Shown in pieces: positions 8,783 to 17,792 of a DNA stretch of 64,000 nucleotides. Positions within the stretch are counted from its first letter, which is position 1. Each line of letters begins with the position of its first letter. Origin of the DNA: an uncultured Bacteroidia bacterium (GTDB lineage: Bacteria; Bacteroidota; Bacteroidia; Bacteroidales; Prolixibacteraceae); NCBI GenBank assembly GCA_903904515.1, contig CAIVCR010000068.1, positions 1 to 64,000 of the forward strand, given 5' to 3'. Made by a program: the position numbers and the translations under genes. The notes beneath the pieces were generated by a model. It was not told where the DNA came from. It made no database searches and saw only the letters and a list, made by a program, of their open reading frames with translations.

Positions 8783-9643
8783 TCATATTACCCACCTGCG
8801 GATAGCCTCTGCTACATCTTCCAGCATCTTTTTTGGTGTGGAAGTCGCTCCGCAAACACCCACCGAATCAATATTTTCGAACCACACTGGGTCGATCTCT
8901 TCAATTGAAGAAAGGAATTTACTGTTGGAGTTTACCGATTGGCAGATTTCAAAAAGCAACTTCCCATTTGAACTTTTCTGACCACTTATAAAGATAATCA
9001 GGGAATACCTGGCGGCAAATTCCCGTATTCCCGGAATCCGGTTCGAAACCTGACGACAAACTGTATCGTGAATTTTAACAGGAGTATGTACAGCTCTGAC
9101 TTTTAATTCATCCGCAAGCTTGTGAAAACCAACCAGGTCTTTGGTCGTTTGTGAATAGAGTTCAATAGGACGTGAAAAATCCACTTGATCAATCCCGTCA
9201 AAATTTTCAATTACAAGTGCCTCACCCTGCGTCTGTCCAACCAGACCATTGACTTCGGCATGTCCTTTCTTTCCATATATGATGACCTGTCCGGAGCTAT
9301 CCTTTATTGCCTGATGACTTGCGTGTATCCGTTTTTGCAATTTTAGTACAATCGGGCACGTTGCATCAATTAATTCGATGTTATTGCGGCGGGCATATTC
9401 GTAGGTTGAAGGGGGTTCACCATGTGCCCGCAACAAAACGGTGGTATCGTTCATCGTAAAATACCGATCGTGATCGATCGTGATCAATCCCATCTCCGAG
9501 AGGCGTTTTACCTCTTCTTCATTATGGACAATATCTCCCAGACAATATAAAGTTCCTTGCCGTTGAAGCACCTCCTCAACTTTCCGGACCGCAGCGTCTA
9601 CACCAAAACAAAAACCTGAATTGTTATCAATTTCAATTTTCAT
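8783..9643 (-). CDS. ispH: 4-hydroxy-3-methylbut-2-enyl diphosphate reductase
   Basis: A 286-residue iron-sulfur enzyme for the last step of the methylerythritol phosphate pathway, making IPP and DMAPP from HMBPP. The three Cys ligands of its cluster are visible in GFCFGVDAAV (Cys12), DATCPIV and VCGATSTP. Conserved His residues for diphosphate binding lie in RAHGEPP and at LGDIVHNEEEV. The length is normal for the family. The start lies 6 bases after the cmk stop, so cmk and ispH form one transcription unit. Isoprenoid precursors would feed the menaquinone used by the respiratory operon nearby. Confidence 0.97.
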   Translation of the reverse strand: MKIEIDNNSGFCFGVDAAVRKVEEVLQRQGTLYCLGDIVHNEEEVKRLSEMGLITIDHDRYFTMNDTTVLLRAHGEPPSTYEYARRNNIELIDATCPIVLKLQKRIHASHQAIKDSSGQVIIYGKKGHAEVNGLVGQTQGEALVIENFDGIDQVDFSRPIELYSQTTKDLVGFHKLADELKVRAVHTPVKIHDTVCRQVSNRIPGIREFAARYSLIIFISGQKSSNGKLLFEICQSVNSNSKFLSSIEEIDPVWFENIDSVGVCGATSTPKKMLEDVAEAIRRWVI

Positions 9644-9649
9644 CTCATT

Positions 9650-10336
9650 CTATACTTTGGACACATGATTCAGTACCCAATCCAGTTGCTCCTTCCTGGT
9701 CATGGCGCTGTTGTCAAGCACAATGGCATCGTCTGCCTTTCGCAGGGGGCTCTGCTCCCTTGTTTCGTCATACCTGTCGCGCTCCAGGATATTGGCCCTG
9801 ATCTCATCATAACTCACCTTTTCACCTTTTGCAGTAAGCTCGTCGAAACGTCGCTGAGCCCTTACATCGGGCTGCGCCGTCATGAATATCTTAAGCTCAG
9901 CCTCAGGAAATACAACTGTTCCAATGTCACGGCCATCCATTACAATCCCTTTTGTGTTTCCCATCTCCTGCTGGAGTGAGACCAACAAATGACGAACCTC
10001 GGCCACCGCAGCTACCGGACTAACATTTTGAGAGACCTCCAGTAACCGGATCTCATCCTCAACATTTTCGCCATTCAACCAGATATCGTTATGGTTATTC
10101 GAAGGATTATTTTTGAAATAAACCTTAATCTTACCAAGATCGGCAATAAGTGCAGCATGGTTTACGACTCCCTTATCAACAATGCCGTTACGCAGACAAT
10201 AAAGGGTGACCGCCCGATACATGGCGCCACTATCGATAAAAATATAATTCAATCTCCGGGCAATCTCCCGGGCGACGGTGCTCTTTCCGCACGAGGAGTG
10301 GCCGTCGATGGCAATAATGATTTTCTTTCCGTTCAC
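9650..10336 (-). CDS. cmk: cytidylate kinase (GTG start)
   Basis: A 228-residue (d)CMP kinase converting CMP and dCMP to their diphosphates. The P-loop is IDGHSSCGKST near the N-terminus. MDGRDIGTVVFP and the REQSPLRKADDAIVLD lid/base region are typical. The start codon is GTG at 10336: no in-frame ATG lies between it and a strong -7 element at 10363-10370, and the protein aligns with the family from this point. It is the first gene of a cmk-ispH unit and follows porQ, an order commonly seen in Bacteroidota. Confidence 0.96.
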   Translation of the reverse strand: MNGKKIIIAIDGHSSCGKSTVAREIARRLNYIFIDSGAMYRAVTLYCLRNGIVDKGVVNHAALIADLGKIKVYFKNNPSNNHNDIWLNGENVEDEIRLLEVSQNVSPVAAVAEVRHLLVSLQQEMGNTKGIVMDGRDIGTVVFPEAELKIFMTAQPDVRAQRRFDELTAKGEKVSYDEIRANILERDRYDETREQSPLRKADDAIVLDNSAMTRKEQLDWVLNHVSKV

Positions 10337-10362
10337 AGAGTTGTCACTAATTAATTTCGAAA

Positions 10363-10370
10363 CAAAGATA
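10363..10370 (-). promoter_or_regulatory. -7 element for cmk-ispH
   Basis: TATCTTTG on the minus strand is an exact TAnnTTTG match, 26 bases before the GTG start. It supports the GTG start, because the frame stays open upstream without an ATG. No good -33 TTG is seen. Confidence 0.5.
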
Positions 10371-10431
10371 ATGTTTAAGAGCAGAAGAGAAGAATTGAAA
10401 GTTTATAAGATCCTGCAATCAGGATTACCGG

Positions 10432-11508
10432 TCAGGGGATGAGCTCAGAAAGGGTTGTTGTGAGGGAGAAATAATGGGCCGCAGTGCCCGGATGATAGCT
10501 GGCAATTCCGTAATTGATGTTTAACCTGGCTATTTTGATGCCCACACCGGCAGAATATCCCACCAATCCGGGTCGGCCATCGATCGCAAGATCTTTTCTG
10601 CGATGATAATTATAGCCAAATCGTAACGTCACATGCTGCTCCGGAACTATTTCTGCCCCCAGAATAAGATGACGCATCAGCAGTGAACTGAAATTTTCTG
10701 CTGAACCGTTTGGTGCGTTGAGATTGGTCGGAAGATCAAGATAGGAAAGATCCCATCGATTCAAATGATCGGCTGTCACCAGGAATTTTACGGGCGCCGT
10801 ATTGAGTAACCTGGAAAATCCAAGTTGCACATCCCATGGTAATTTTTCGTACGCTCCATTTTGATAGTAGGTGGTAATTTGATGCCCTATATTTTTGGTA
10901 ACAAATGAGATGACAGCATGCCCATCGTTGCTGCTGTAGGTCATTCCGAGATCCACCGCAAGCCCAAAGGAATGATAACTCTCTAAAGAAGAAATAATTG
11001 GCTTTAAATTTACCCCCGCACGAAGTCGCGAGGTTAGCTGGCGCGAATAGAACAGGTTGATTGCATATTCTGCGGCCTTAAATGTCCCGGTTAATTGACC
11101 GCTTTCTGAGGCTCCTTCAAAATTTCCGTAATTGACAAAGTGAATTGCCGCCGCGAATGCATTTTTCCCCTTGATGTTTGGTGCGTAAGCAGCATACCCT
11201 ACACCGATCCCCGCAATATAACTCACATAATTTACCGAGAGCTGATTCCGCATCGAATCGGAAAGTAAGGATGGGTTATAAAAGGTTAACGCAACATCGT
11301 TGTCGGAAAGTGCAACCTGATCTCCTCCAAGAGCAGCCACCTTGGCCGAATTGGTAAGATCCAGAAACTGATAGGTCCCGCTTCCTCCGGTCTGTCCAAA
11401 GCCTGCATTACAGGCAAACAGGATTACCAGTAAACTCAACAGGCAAATCATGCACTTCTTGCTTAGGCTGACTTTTGCTTTTTGAATTTTACTTTCTGAA
11501 TTTTCCAT
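10432..11508 (-). CDS. porQ: type IX secretion system protein PorQ
   Basis: A 358-residue outer-membrane beta-barrel of the PorV/PorQ family, with a signal peptide (about residues 1-38, ending CNAGFG) after a basic N-terminus. The start of the mature protein, YQFLDLTNSAKVAALGGDQVALSDNDVAL, carries the FLDL...AALGG and N-P (FYNPSLL) features of the family. PorQ acts in the type IX secretion system of Bacteroidota, handling cargo at the cell surface. Its position before cmk and ispH is a synteny I recall from other Bacteroidota. The gap to cmk is 95 bases, including the cmk -7 element. Confidence 0.9.
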   Translation of the reverse strand: MENSESKIQKAKVSLSKKCMICLLSLLVILFACNAGFGQTGGSGTYQFLDLTNSAKVAALGGDQVALSDNDVALTFYNPSLLSDSMRNQLSVNYVSYIAGIGVGYAAYAPNIKGKNAFAAAIHFVNYGNFEGASESGQLTGTFKAAEYAINLFYSRQLTSRLRAGVNLKPIISSLESYHSFGLAVDLGMTYSSNDGHAVISFVTKNIGHQITTYYQNGAYEKLPWDVQLGFSRLLNTAPVKFLVTADHLNRWDLSYLDLPTNLNAPNGSAENFSSLLMRHLILGAEIVPEQHVTLRFGYNYHRRKDLAIDGRPGLVGYSAGVGIKIARLNINYGIASYHPGTAAHYFSLTTTLSELIP

Positions 11509-11557
11509 CGCGGTATTTCTTTAGGAGAAATCTAGACCTCAAGGTACAACTTTATGC

Positions 11558-12049
11558 TTAAAGATCTTCCTTTTTCAACCGCTCAACCACTTCATAAACA
11601 ATCGGACAAAGCTCCCTGTTTTTCATCGTGAGGTCAAGAAGCTGGTAGAAACGCCGTCTGTCGGTATGGGGATATTCATGACATGCTTTAGGCCTGTAAT
11701 CGTAGATCATGCAGTAATTATCAGCCATCAGGAAGGGACATGGGGTTTCGTTGAAAACATAGAAATTATCCTCGTCAAGATGAAGGTAACGGGCAATAAA
11801 ATCAACCTCCTTCATCTTCTGCTTATGAGCAATCCGTTCAATATCCTTAATCGTTACGATCGGACTAATTGTTTTGCAGCAATTACCACAGGCGAGACAA
11901 TTAAAATTATCAGACACCTTATTGTGGATTCGGTGGGTAATATCGTCAAGTTGTTTCGGCTTTTTCCGTTTCAACTTATTGAAAAAAACCGTTGTCTCCT
12001 CCTGGTTAAGCTTAGCCAGCGCTTTTACGTTTTTGTTATCTGCCTCCAT
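11558..12049 (-). CDS. YkgJ family cysteine-cluster protein
   Basis: A 163-residue cytoplasmic protein with a putative zinc or iron-sulfur Cys cluster: CLACGNCCKTI (about residues 56-66), then CPFL, CMIYDYRPKACHEYPH and a late CP pair. These match the CxxCxxCC...C...C...YRPxxCR pattern of the YkgJ/CxxCxxCC family (UPF0153). The biochemical role of the family is not settled. The start overlaps the end of the upstream EamA transporter gene by 14 bases, so the two are translated from one message. A ferredoxin-like role is possible but not shown. Confidence 0.85.
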   Translation of the reverse strand: MEADNKNVKALAKLNQEETTVFFNKLKRKKPKQLDDITHRIHNKVSDNFNCLACGNCCKTISPIVTIKDIERIAHKQKMKEVDFIARYLHLDEDNFYVFNETPCPFLMADNYCMIYDYRPKACHEYPHTDRRRFYQLLDLTMKNRELCPIVYEVVERLKKEDL

Positions 12050-12962
12050 CTTGTTGTATTGATACTAATCTGGCAATAAATCTTTTCATTTTAACCTGGG
12101 CCACAAAAAGCCCTGCAATGACAATCACAATTCCGAATAATTTTCGAATAGTCAGCGGTTCGTCGAGCAGGTACCAGGCGAAAAGGGCGGTTAATACCGG
12201 AATGATGTTGATAAATATATTGGCATTATTCATGCCAATCTTTTTAAGACTATAGGCATAGAGGATAAATGCGAAGCAGGAGGCGAAGAGTGCAAGTTCC
12301 CCTATCGCGATAAAAGCATGAAGATTAAACGGCGTGTTTATTAAGGTTTTACTCTCAAAAATCAACCAGATTGGGAGGAAATAAAAGATCCCAATAAAAT
12401 TCTGATAGGTGATAATTGTTGTTGCGCTGTATTTTACAGAGAGATCTTTTAGTACTACCGTATAAAAAATTGCGGCAAACACCGCCAGGAACTCCAGTCC
12501 AATTCCTATGGGTGAAATGATAAAGTTCACAGAATCATCAAAAACAACGATTCCAACGCCAATAAATGAGAGTATTATCCCCCAAAGAGTCCTGAGGGAG
12601 AGTTTTTCACCATGAAAGTGTGAGGCTGCCAACGGAGAAAACAGTGGGATAGTTGCGATAATAATAGCACCCATAGTACTGGAGACATATTTTAATCCAA
12701 AACTTTCACCCATAAAGTAGAGAAACGGCTCAAAGAACGCCAATAAAAAAAAAGCCCGGTAATCCTGTTTCTTTATCTTCACCAGTTTATGACTGATCCA
12801 GCCATAACCTATCATCACTACAGATGCGATAATCAGGCGAAAGAATACGGTTGTCAATGGACCATAAGCCACATAAACCACTTTAATCCATACAAATGAC
12901 AGTGACCAGAAAACCATGGCCATCACCAATGCAAAATAGACTACCCCTTTCCTTTGACCCAT
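12036..12962 (-). CDS. EamA/DMT family transporter
   Basis: About 308 residues from the ATG at 12962, with ten predicted membrane helices in two EamA repeats, as in the drug/metabolite transporter superfamily. Motifs such as WSLSFVWIKVVY in helix 1 and LLDEPLTIRKLFGIVIVIAGLFVAQ near the end fit. An ATG at 13016 would extend the protein by 18 residues, but a -7 element at 12980-12987 would then lie inside the gene, so I prefer 12962. Substrate unknown. Its 3' end overlaps the YkgJ-family gene by 14 bases. Confidence 0.88.
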   Translation of the reverse strand: MGQRKGVVYFALVMAMVFWSLSFVWIKVVYVAYGPLTTVFFRLIIASVVMIGYGWISHKLVKIKKQDYRAFFLLAFFEPFLYFMGESFGLKYVSSTMGAIIIATIPLFSPLAASHFHGEKLSLRTLWGIILSFIGVGIVVFDDSVNFIISPIGIGLEFLAVFAAIFYTVVLKDLSVKYSATTIITYQNFIGIFYFLPIWLIFESKTLINTPFNLHAFIAIGELALFASCFAFILYAYSLKKIGMNNANIFINIIPVLTALFAWYLLDEPLTIRKLFGIVIVIAGLFVAQVKMKRFIARLVSIQQDGGR

Positions 12963-12979
12963 TCCAATATTTTGAGTCA

Positions 12980-12987
12980 CAAAAGTA
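12980..12987 (-). promoter_or_regulatory. candidate -7 element for the EamA-YkgJ unit
   Basis: TACTTTTG on the minus strand matches TAnnTTTG and lies 17 bases before the preferred ATG at 12962. It argues against the longer start at 13016. No -33 element was identified. Confidence 0.42.
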
Positions 12988-13049
12988 GGATAATTAATCG
13001 GAGCGGGAATAATCACCTCTTATAATTGTAGGTGCGAGCTAATAAAATT

Positions 13050-13247
13050 GCTGCTGGCTGTTACCAACTGGCAGTTAGCAGTTAGCGACTGGCGGCTGGC
13101 AGCTGGCTTGTCTATTTATTAGTAATTGTCTATTGCCTCTCTTCAAACACAAATCATGTTTGCCGTAATTCTCCAGTTGCCAGTTGCCAGTCGCCAGCAG
13201 CCAGAAACCAGTTGCCAGCTACAAATTGCCAGTAGCCAGCCGTCAGC
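13050..13247. repeat. two opposed clusters of CCAG/CTGG-rich short repeats
   Basis: From 13050 to 13108 the plus strand is built from CTGGC-containing units (CTGGCTG, ACTGGCAG, CTGGCAGCTGGC). From 13171 to 13247 it is built from the complementary form (CCAGTTGCCAGTTGCCAG, GCCAGCAGCCAG, GCCAGCCGTCAG). The clusters face each other, so RNA from either strand could fold into a long imperfect hairpin. They fill the gap between the dienelactone hydrolase stop and the EamA gene. Spacing is irregular, so this is not a CRISPR array. Confidence 0.75.
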
Positions 13248-14063
13248 CTATTTCTTAATAAGCCTGCTAAAAAACATCTTCATATCATTCCACGAATCTT
13301 CATCGGCTTTTTGATTGTATGCAATGGGCAAGTTAAACTTTATTCCATTGGCTGTTGAACCGGGATTTGTAAAAGCATGAGTGGCATCAGGATAGACAAT
13401 GAATTTATAGCTTGCCCCGATCGAATCAAGCTGATGTTTAAAACCGGAAATATCACTTTCAGAAACAAACTTATCGTTGGCGCCATGGCAAATCAGTATT
13501 TTTGACTTCAACAGTGCTTTGTCGGCAGGTACACCAGCAAGCCCTCCGTGGAAACTGACAACTCCAAGCAGATCGGCACCTAACTTTGCAGAATTCAGCA
13601 CCACTGAACCGCCAAAACAATAACCGATTGCAAATACTTCATGAGTATTGCACTGCCCATAAGTTTTAATTTTTGCAAGGGCAGCATCCAGGTTTATTTT
13701 ACCCAGACTTGGATCTTTATAGAAGGGCGCTGCCAGCTCTTTTGCTTCTGTCGGGTTTGTAGCGAGTTTCCCAACACCATACATGTCAACTGCCATAGCG
13801 ATATAACCCAGCTCAGCAAGTTTCCTGGCCCGCATAACAGAATATTCGTCAAACCCCCACCATTCATGGACGATTAATACCGCAGGTCGTTTCCCTTTCT
13901 GATTTTCATCATAAACGATAACACCATTAAACGTTTTATTGCCGACGGAATAGGTAACTTTATCCTCTTTAATTTTTGAAGTAGTCGGGTTTTCTCCAAA
14001 ACTTGAATTGATGGCAATCATATTGAAAATGATTAAACAGAATATTGAAATTTTAATTTTCAT
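13248..14063 (-). CDS. exported dienelactone hydrolase family protein
   Basis: A 271-residue alpha/beta hydrolase of the DLH family with a signal peptide (MKIKISIFCLIIFNMIAINSS). The chosen start is the ATG at 14063; an upstream TTG adds three residues. Catalytic features: IGYCFGGS, with Cys as nucleophile as in dienelactone hydrolases, Asp in CHGANDKFV and His in DATHAFTNPG. VHEWWGFDEYSVMRARKLAELGY is typical of the family. The substrate cannot be inferred. It stands alone, with repeat-rich DNA downstream and a -7 element only six bases upstream of the ATG. Confidence 0.9.
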   Translation of the reverse strand: MKIKISIFCLIIFNMIAINSSFGENPTTSKIKEDKVTYSVGNKTFNGVIVYDENQKGKRPAVLIVHEWWGFDEYSVMRARKLAELGYIAMAVDMYGVGKLATNPTEAKELAAPFYKDPSLGKINLDAALAKIKTYGQCNTHEVFAIGYCFGGSVVLNSAKLGADLLGVVSFHGGLAGVPADKALLKSKILICHGANDKFVSESDISGFKHQLDSIGASYKFIVYPDATHAFTNPGSTANGIKFNLPIAYNQKADEDSWNDMKMFFSRLIKK

Positions 14064-14369
14064 GGATTTCAAATTTAAAGTATTTATTACCAGATAACAC
14101 GAAATTCGGATATTGGTTCAAATAATAATGGGGAGGAATAAACCGGCAGGCTATTCTGATCATAAGATGAAAAGATCTTTAATTCTTTTTTGGTTTTATC
14201 GTGGCTGTATCCATAGTAAGTAATGATTAACCACCAGGGTCACAAAGAGAAATCACAATGATATATTTGTGGTTTGCCTGATTACAGTTTTGAGATTTCT
14301 TAGCTACGAAGTAGCAAGGTCTTAAACTTAACATTTAAAGTTATATAATTGTTTATCAACACAATAAAT
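14064..14369. other. divergent intergenic region
   Basis: About 300 bases between the leftward dienelactone hydrolase gene and the rightward VirJ-like gene. Apart from the -7 element at 14070-14077 I see no motif, hairpin or small gene that I can support. Confidence 0.5.
14070..14077 (-). promoter_or_regulatory. -7 element close to the dienelactone hydrolase start
   Basis: TAAATTTG on the minus strand is six bases before the ATG at 14063. Transcription from it would begin at or next to the start codon, implying a leaderless or near-leaderless mRNA. Confidence 0.42.
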
Positions 14370-15062
14370 ATGAGACGAATCCTGATTCTTTGTTTTGCCG
14401 GCCTCATTATTAATCTCTTTTCCCTTCAAGCCCAGCCACCGGTTTCGTTGCCGGACCTCCCGGTCGTGGCTTCAATATCCCATGGAGCACACGATGAACT
14501 CATCATTTATGTAACCGGCGACGGTGGATGGAATAGTTTCAACGGACAATTGGTGCACCAGATGGAACTACTGGGGTATGGCGTGGTTGCACTGAACAGC
14601 CGAAAATATTTCTGGAGCGAAAAATCACCTGAAATCTTTGCAAGGGATATCGAACAATTGACCAATTATTACCTTAAAGTGTGGAATAAGTCCAGTCTAA
14701 TTATTGTGGGATATTCCTTTGGAGCAGATGTGGTTAGCTTTCTTCCGGGTCGACTCTCACCTGACCTGAAAAATAAGATAAGGCACATAGCCCTGATCTC
14801 CCCCTCAGCCAGTACCGATTTTGTAATCCGGCTGAGCGATCTGGTTGGAGAGACCGAAAATATCAACCGCCGGTATAAAGTCAAACCAGAAATTGATCAG
14901 ATTGGGTTACCTTTAGTTAGCACCTTTGGGAAAGATGAAGTTAAAGTACTAAAAAACTCCCTGAAAAACAGCAGGAACCAATCTATCAATGAATTACCTG
15001 GAGACCACCGATATAATGATGATTTTGAGTTGCTTGTAAAATCTATCGGGTTGAGCCAATAA
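14370..15062 (+). CDS. AcvB/VirJ-like exported alpha/beta hydrolase
   Basis: About 230 residues from the ATG at 14370 (MRRILILCFAGLIINLFSLQAQ, a signal peptide). A TTG at 14349 would only add residues before the signal. The mature part shows TGDGGWNSFNGQL, LLGYGVVALNSRKYFWSEKSPE and the nucleophile elbow VGYSFGADVV, as in the bacterial virulence protein VirJ domain found in AcvB. In proteobacteria this domain has been linked to periplasmic lipid or envelope functions; the substrate here is unknown. It is monocistronic and converges on the histidine kinase gene. Confidence 0.82.
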   Translation: MRRILILCFAGLIINLFSLQAQPPVSLPDLPVVASISHGAHDELIIYVTGDGGWNSFNGQLVHQMELLGYGVVALNSRKYFWSEKSPEIFARDIEQLTNYYLKVWNKSSLIIVGYSFGADVVSFLPGRLSPDLKNKIRHIALISPSASTDFVIRLSDLVGETENINRRYKVKPEIDQIGLPLVSTFGKDEVKVLKNSLKNSRNQSINELPGDHRYNDDFELLVKSIGLSQ

Positions 15063-15149
15063 AACATGACCGGGCAAAATGTATACCAGGACAAAATTAA
15101 TTGAAAAATAAGGGAAAAAGGTTGGGGGTACTACCTGATTTAAATTTGT

Positions 15150-17792
15150 TTACCTCTTAATATGCCTTCGGATTAATTTAACGAGTTCATCTTTTAAAAT
15201 AGGTTTTGTGATATACTCATCGCAACCTGAAGCCAGTGCTTTCTCACGGTCCAGAGTCCTCACAAAAGCTGTTTGAGCAATAATCACCACCTCCTTATTA
15301 AACTTTCTGATCTCATAGGCCGCTGTATATCCATCCATTAAGGGCATTGCCAGATTCATCAATACCAAACCGATGTCGGGATTTTCGCGGCAGATTTCAA
15401 TAGCACGAAGTCCTGTTTTTGCATAAAAGACCTCCCCGTTAAACTCTTTAACCATTACTTGAATCAGCCTGGCAGAAATTTCATCGTCTTCGGCAATCAG
15501 AATCTTTAGATTGCTTTGTTTAATCACTGGCTTTTCTGTCAATTCAACATTAATATCGGTAATTCCATCTCCTTTTTGTCCCGCCAAAGGAATTGTAAAA
15601 CTGAATACCGTTCCTTTAAATTCCTCCGATTCAACCCAGATCTTACCCCCCAATTTACTTACAAATTCCTTGCTCAGCAGCAATCCCAATCCGGTACTGT
15701 GTTCACCCTCGGTGCCGGGCCTTTTTGTGTTCGTATCGATGCGGAAAAGGTCACTCCGCATCTTATCATTCATCCCGATGCCAGTATCTTTCACAGATAC
15801 CACCACCATATTGTTTTCAGCGGGCATAGCCGAGATGGTAACTTTACCTCCCTGGGGGGTGAATTTGATGGCATTGGAAAGCAGGTTACGGATTACCGTC
15901 TGAACCATATTCTTATCGGCAACAACTTCCTGCTGATTTGGGATAGCCACAATCAGTTCAATTCTCTTTTTTATGGCTGTTTCAGTAACGATATTTCTGC
16001 ACTCGGTCACCATAACGTTTAAATCAAGCTTTTGTGGACTAAATTTGGATAGTCCCCGGTCCATTTGTGCCCATTCGAGAAGATTTTCGAGTAATGTGAA
16101 GGTATTGCGTGCAGAACTAACCAGATGGGTCATTATCACTTTTTTTTCATCATCTGTAAAATCCTCAATCCCTTCTTCCATCATTTCGGCTATTCCCAGA
16201 ATTCCCCCCAATGGACCACGCAGGTCATGGGCGATAATGGAGAAAAATTTATCTTTTTCAGCATTGAGTTTTTGAAGTTCCTCATTCTTTAATCTGATAT
16301 GTCGCTCGGCCTTTTTACGCTCAGAAATATCCCGGACAATAGTAATGAATTCATCAGGCTGGCCCTGAACCATTCTCGCTTCAAATTCACATGTCCCTTT
16401 TGCGGGTATTTCCAACTCATACTCAAATAGTTGCATTTCTACTGACTGGGTGACAAGACTAATTTTCTCATCGATCATATCTGCAAATTCAACCGGCATA
16501 ATGTCGCGGTTTCTTTTCCCGATTAATGATTCAAGCTGATAAGCAAGGTCATCTTTGGCAGACTTAAAATCGACAAACACCCCTTCACGATTAACAATAA
16601 ACATCATATCAGGTAATGCGTCAATTAGTGCCTTCGCTTTGTTCTCGCTCACTTTAAGCAACTCTTCAGCAAGTTTCCGGGCAGTAATATCGCTGTGTGT
16701 TCCAAACATCATCAGCGGTTTGCCCTCCTGAGTTCTGGTGGTAATCCGGCCACGATCAAGAATCCAGATCCAATGCCCCTGTTTATGTTTTATTCTGCAC
16801 TCACAATTATAATAAGGCAATTCGCCGGCAAAGTGTCGATCAAGAAGTTCATTGGAGCTCTCCAGGTCTTTGGGATGGGATAATTCCTGCCAGGTTTTTA
16901 TGGTCGTTGGGGCTAATTCGGCAAGTGTATATCCAATCATACTGGCCCACTCCTCATTAAAAATCGTTTCTCCGGTCTGTACATTCCATTCCCATGTACC
17001 CACCTTAGTTCCTTCAATAATACTCTCCAATCTCCAGTTTGCCAAACGATTGGCCTTTTCAGCCCAAATCCGGTCCGTAATATCTAAAAACGACCACACC
17101 CTCCCTTCTATTTTGTTTCCAATAAACATTGGTTTAGAAATGCGCTCAAAAATCCGGCCATCAAGAAACGTTATTGAATCCTTACTCTCAACTTCAGGAT
17201 TTGCATAAAGTTCAATGATTTTAGCCTTAAATTCCAAGGGATCTCTTAATTGCCCCATGATACTCTCCATGATCACCTGATCATCCCCGGAATTAAGTTT
17301 CTGATCGGAAATATTCCACATCTCTGCAAATTTAGAGTTGCTTTTTAAAACCATCCCCTGATTGCTAACAACCAGAATTCCATTATGAATAGACTCAAGA
17401 GTAGCATTCATTACCGATAAAATACGCTTGAGTTTTTCTTTAACTTTTTTTACCTTAGAGATATCATTTACTGTTATATGACACTCATCCCCATTACCAA
17501 CTTTAATGCCTATAATCTGAGCATAGGCAGACGAATCTTCCCCGGTTAACAGGATAACTTCGCACGATTCCCTTGTTGAGCTTGCAAATACCTTATCAAG
17601 AAAATTGTTAAAGATCGGCTTGGTACTGTTCGAAACAAAAAAGCCAAACCGGCTAAATATCAAATGCGAAAGTTCTTTCTTTAGCATCTGCGCACCATAA
17701 GCGTTCAACTGAATGATTTCACCAATGCTGGAGAGGGTAAACTGACCCGAAGAAGCATTATTATGTATATATATCAGTATATTTCCTGGCAT
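15150..17792 (-). CDS. multi-PAS hybrid histidine kinase with degenerate receiver
   Basis: An 880-residue signalling protein: several PAS-like segments (about residues 18-130, 130-260, 265-385 with WEWNVQTGE, and 390-500), a HisKA domain with phospho-acceptor His in FFSIIAHDLRGPL, an ATPase domain (NLLSNAIKFTP, DTGIGM, STGLGLLLSKEF) and a C-terminal receiver (about 755-880). The receiver keeps the acidic pair EDD, the Thr and the Lys (YITKP), but the expected phospho-acceptor Asp is Asn813 (LMNLAMP). There is no signal peptide or membrane segment, so it is cytoplasmic. The true N-terminus is probably the 80-residue reading frame directly upstream, from which it is offset by a frameshift. Confidence 0.85.
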   Translation of the reverse strand: MPGNILIYIHNNASSGQFTLSSIGEIIQLNAYGAQMLKKELSHLIFSRFGFFVSNSTKPIFNNFLDKVFASSTRESCEVILLTGEDSSAYAQIIGIKVGNGDECHITVNDISKVKKVKEKLKRILSVMNATLESIHNGILVVSNQGMVLKSNSKFAEMWNISDQKLNSGDDQVIMESIMGQLRDPLEFKAKIIELYANPEVESKDSITFLDGRIFERISKPMFIGNKIEGRVWSFLDITDRIWAEKANRLANWRLESIIEGTKVGTWEWNVQTGETIFNEEWASMIGYTLAELAPTTIKTWQELSHPKDLESSNELLDRHFAGELPYYNCECRIKHKQGHWIWILDRGRITTRTQEGKPLMMFGTHSDITARKLAEELLKVSENKAKALIDALPDMMFIVNREGVFVDFKSAKDDLAYQLESLIGKRNRDIMPVEFADMIDEKISLVTQSVEMQLFEYELEIPAKGTCEFEARMVQGQPDEFITIVRDISERKKAERHIRLKNEELQKLNAEKDKFFSIIAHDLRGPLGGILGIAEMMEEGIEDFTDDEKKVIMTHLVSSARNTFTLLENLLEWAQMDRGLSKFSPQKLDLNVMVTECRNIVTETAIKKRIELIVAIPNQQEVVADKNMVQTVIRNLLSNAIKFTPQGGKVTISAMPAENNMVVVSVKDTGIGMNDKMRSDLFRIDTNTKRPGTEGEHSTGLGLLLSKEFVSKLGGKIWVESEEFKGTVFSFTIPLAGQKGDGITDINVELTEKPVIKQSNLKILIAEDDEISARLIQVMVKEFNGEVFYAKTGLRAIEICRENPDIGLVLMNLAMPLMDGYTAAYEIRKFNKEVVIIAQTAFVRTLDREKALASGCDEYITKPILKDELVKLIRRHIKR

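Noticed and set aside
13050..13247. CRISPR array.
   Set aside because: Repeats are short, degenerate, irregularly spaced and change orientation; no cas genes are near.
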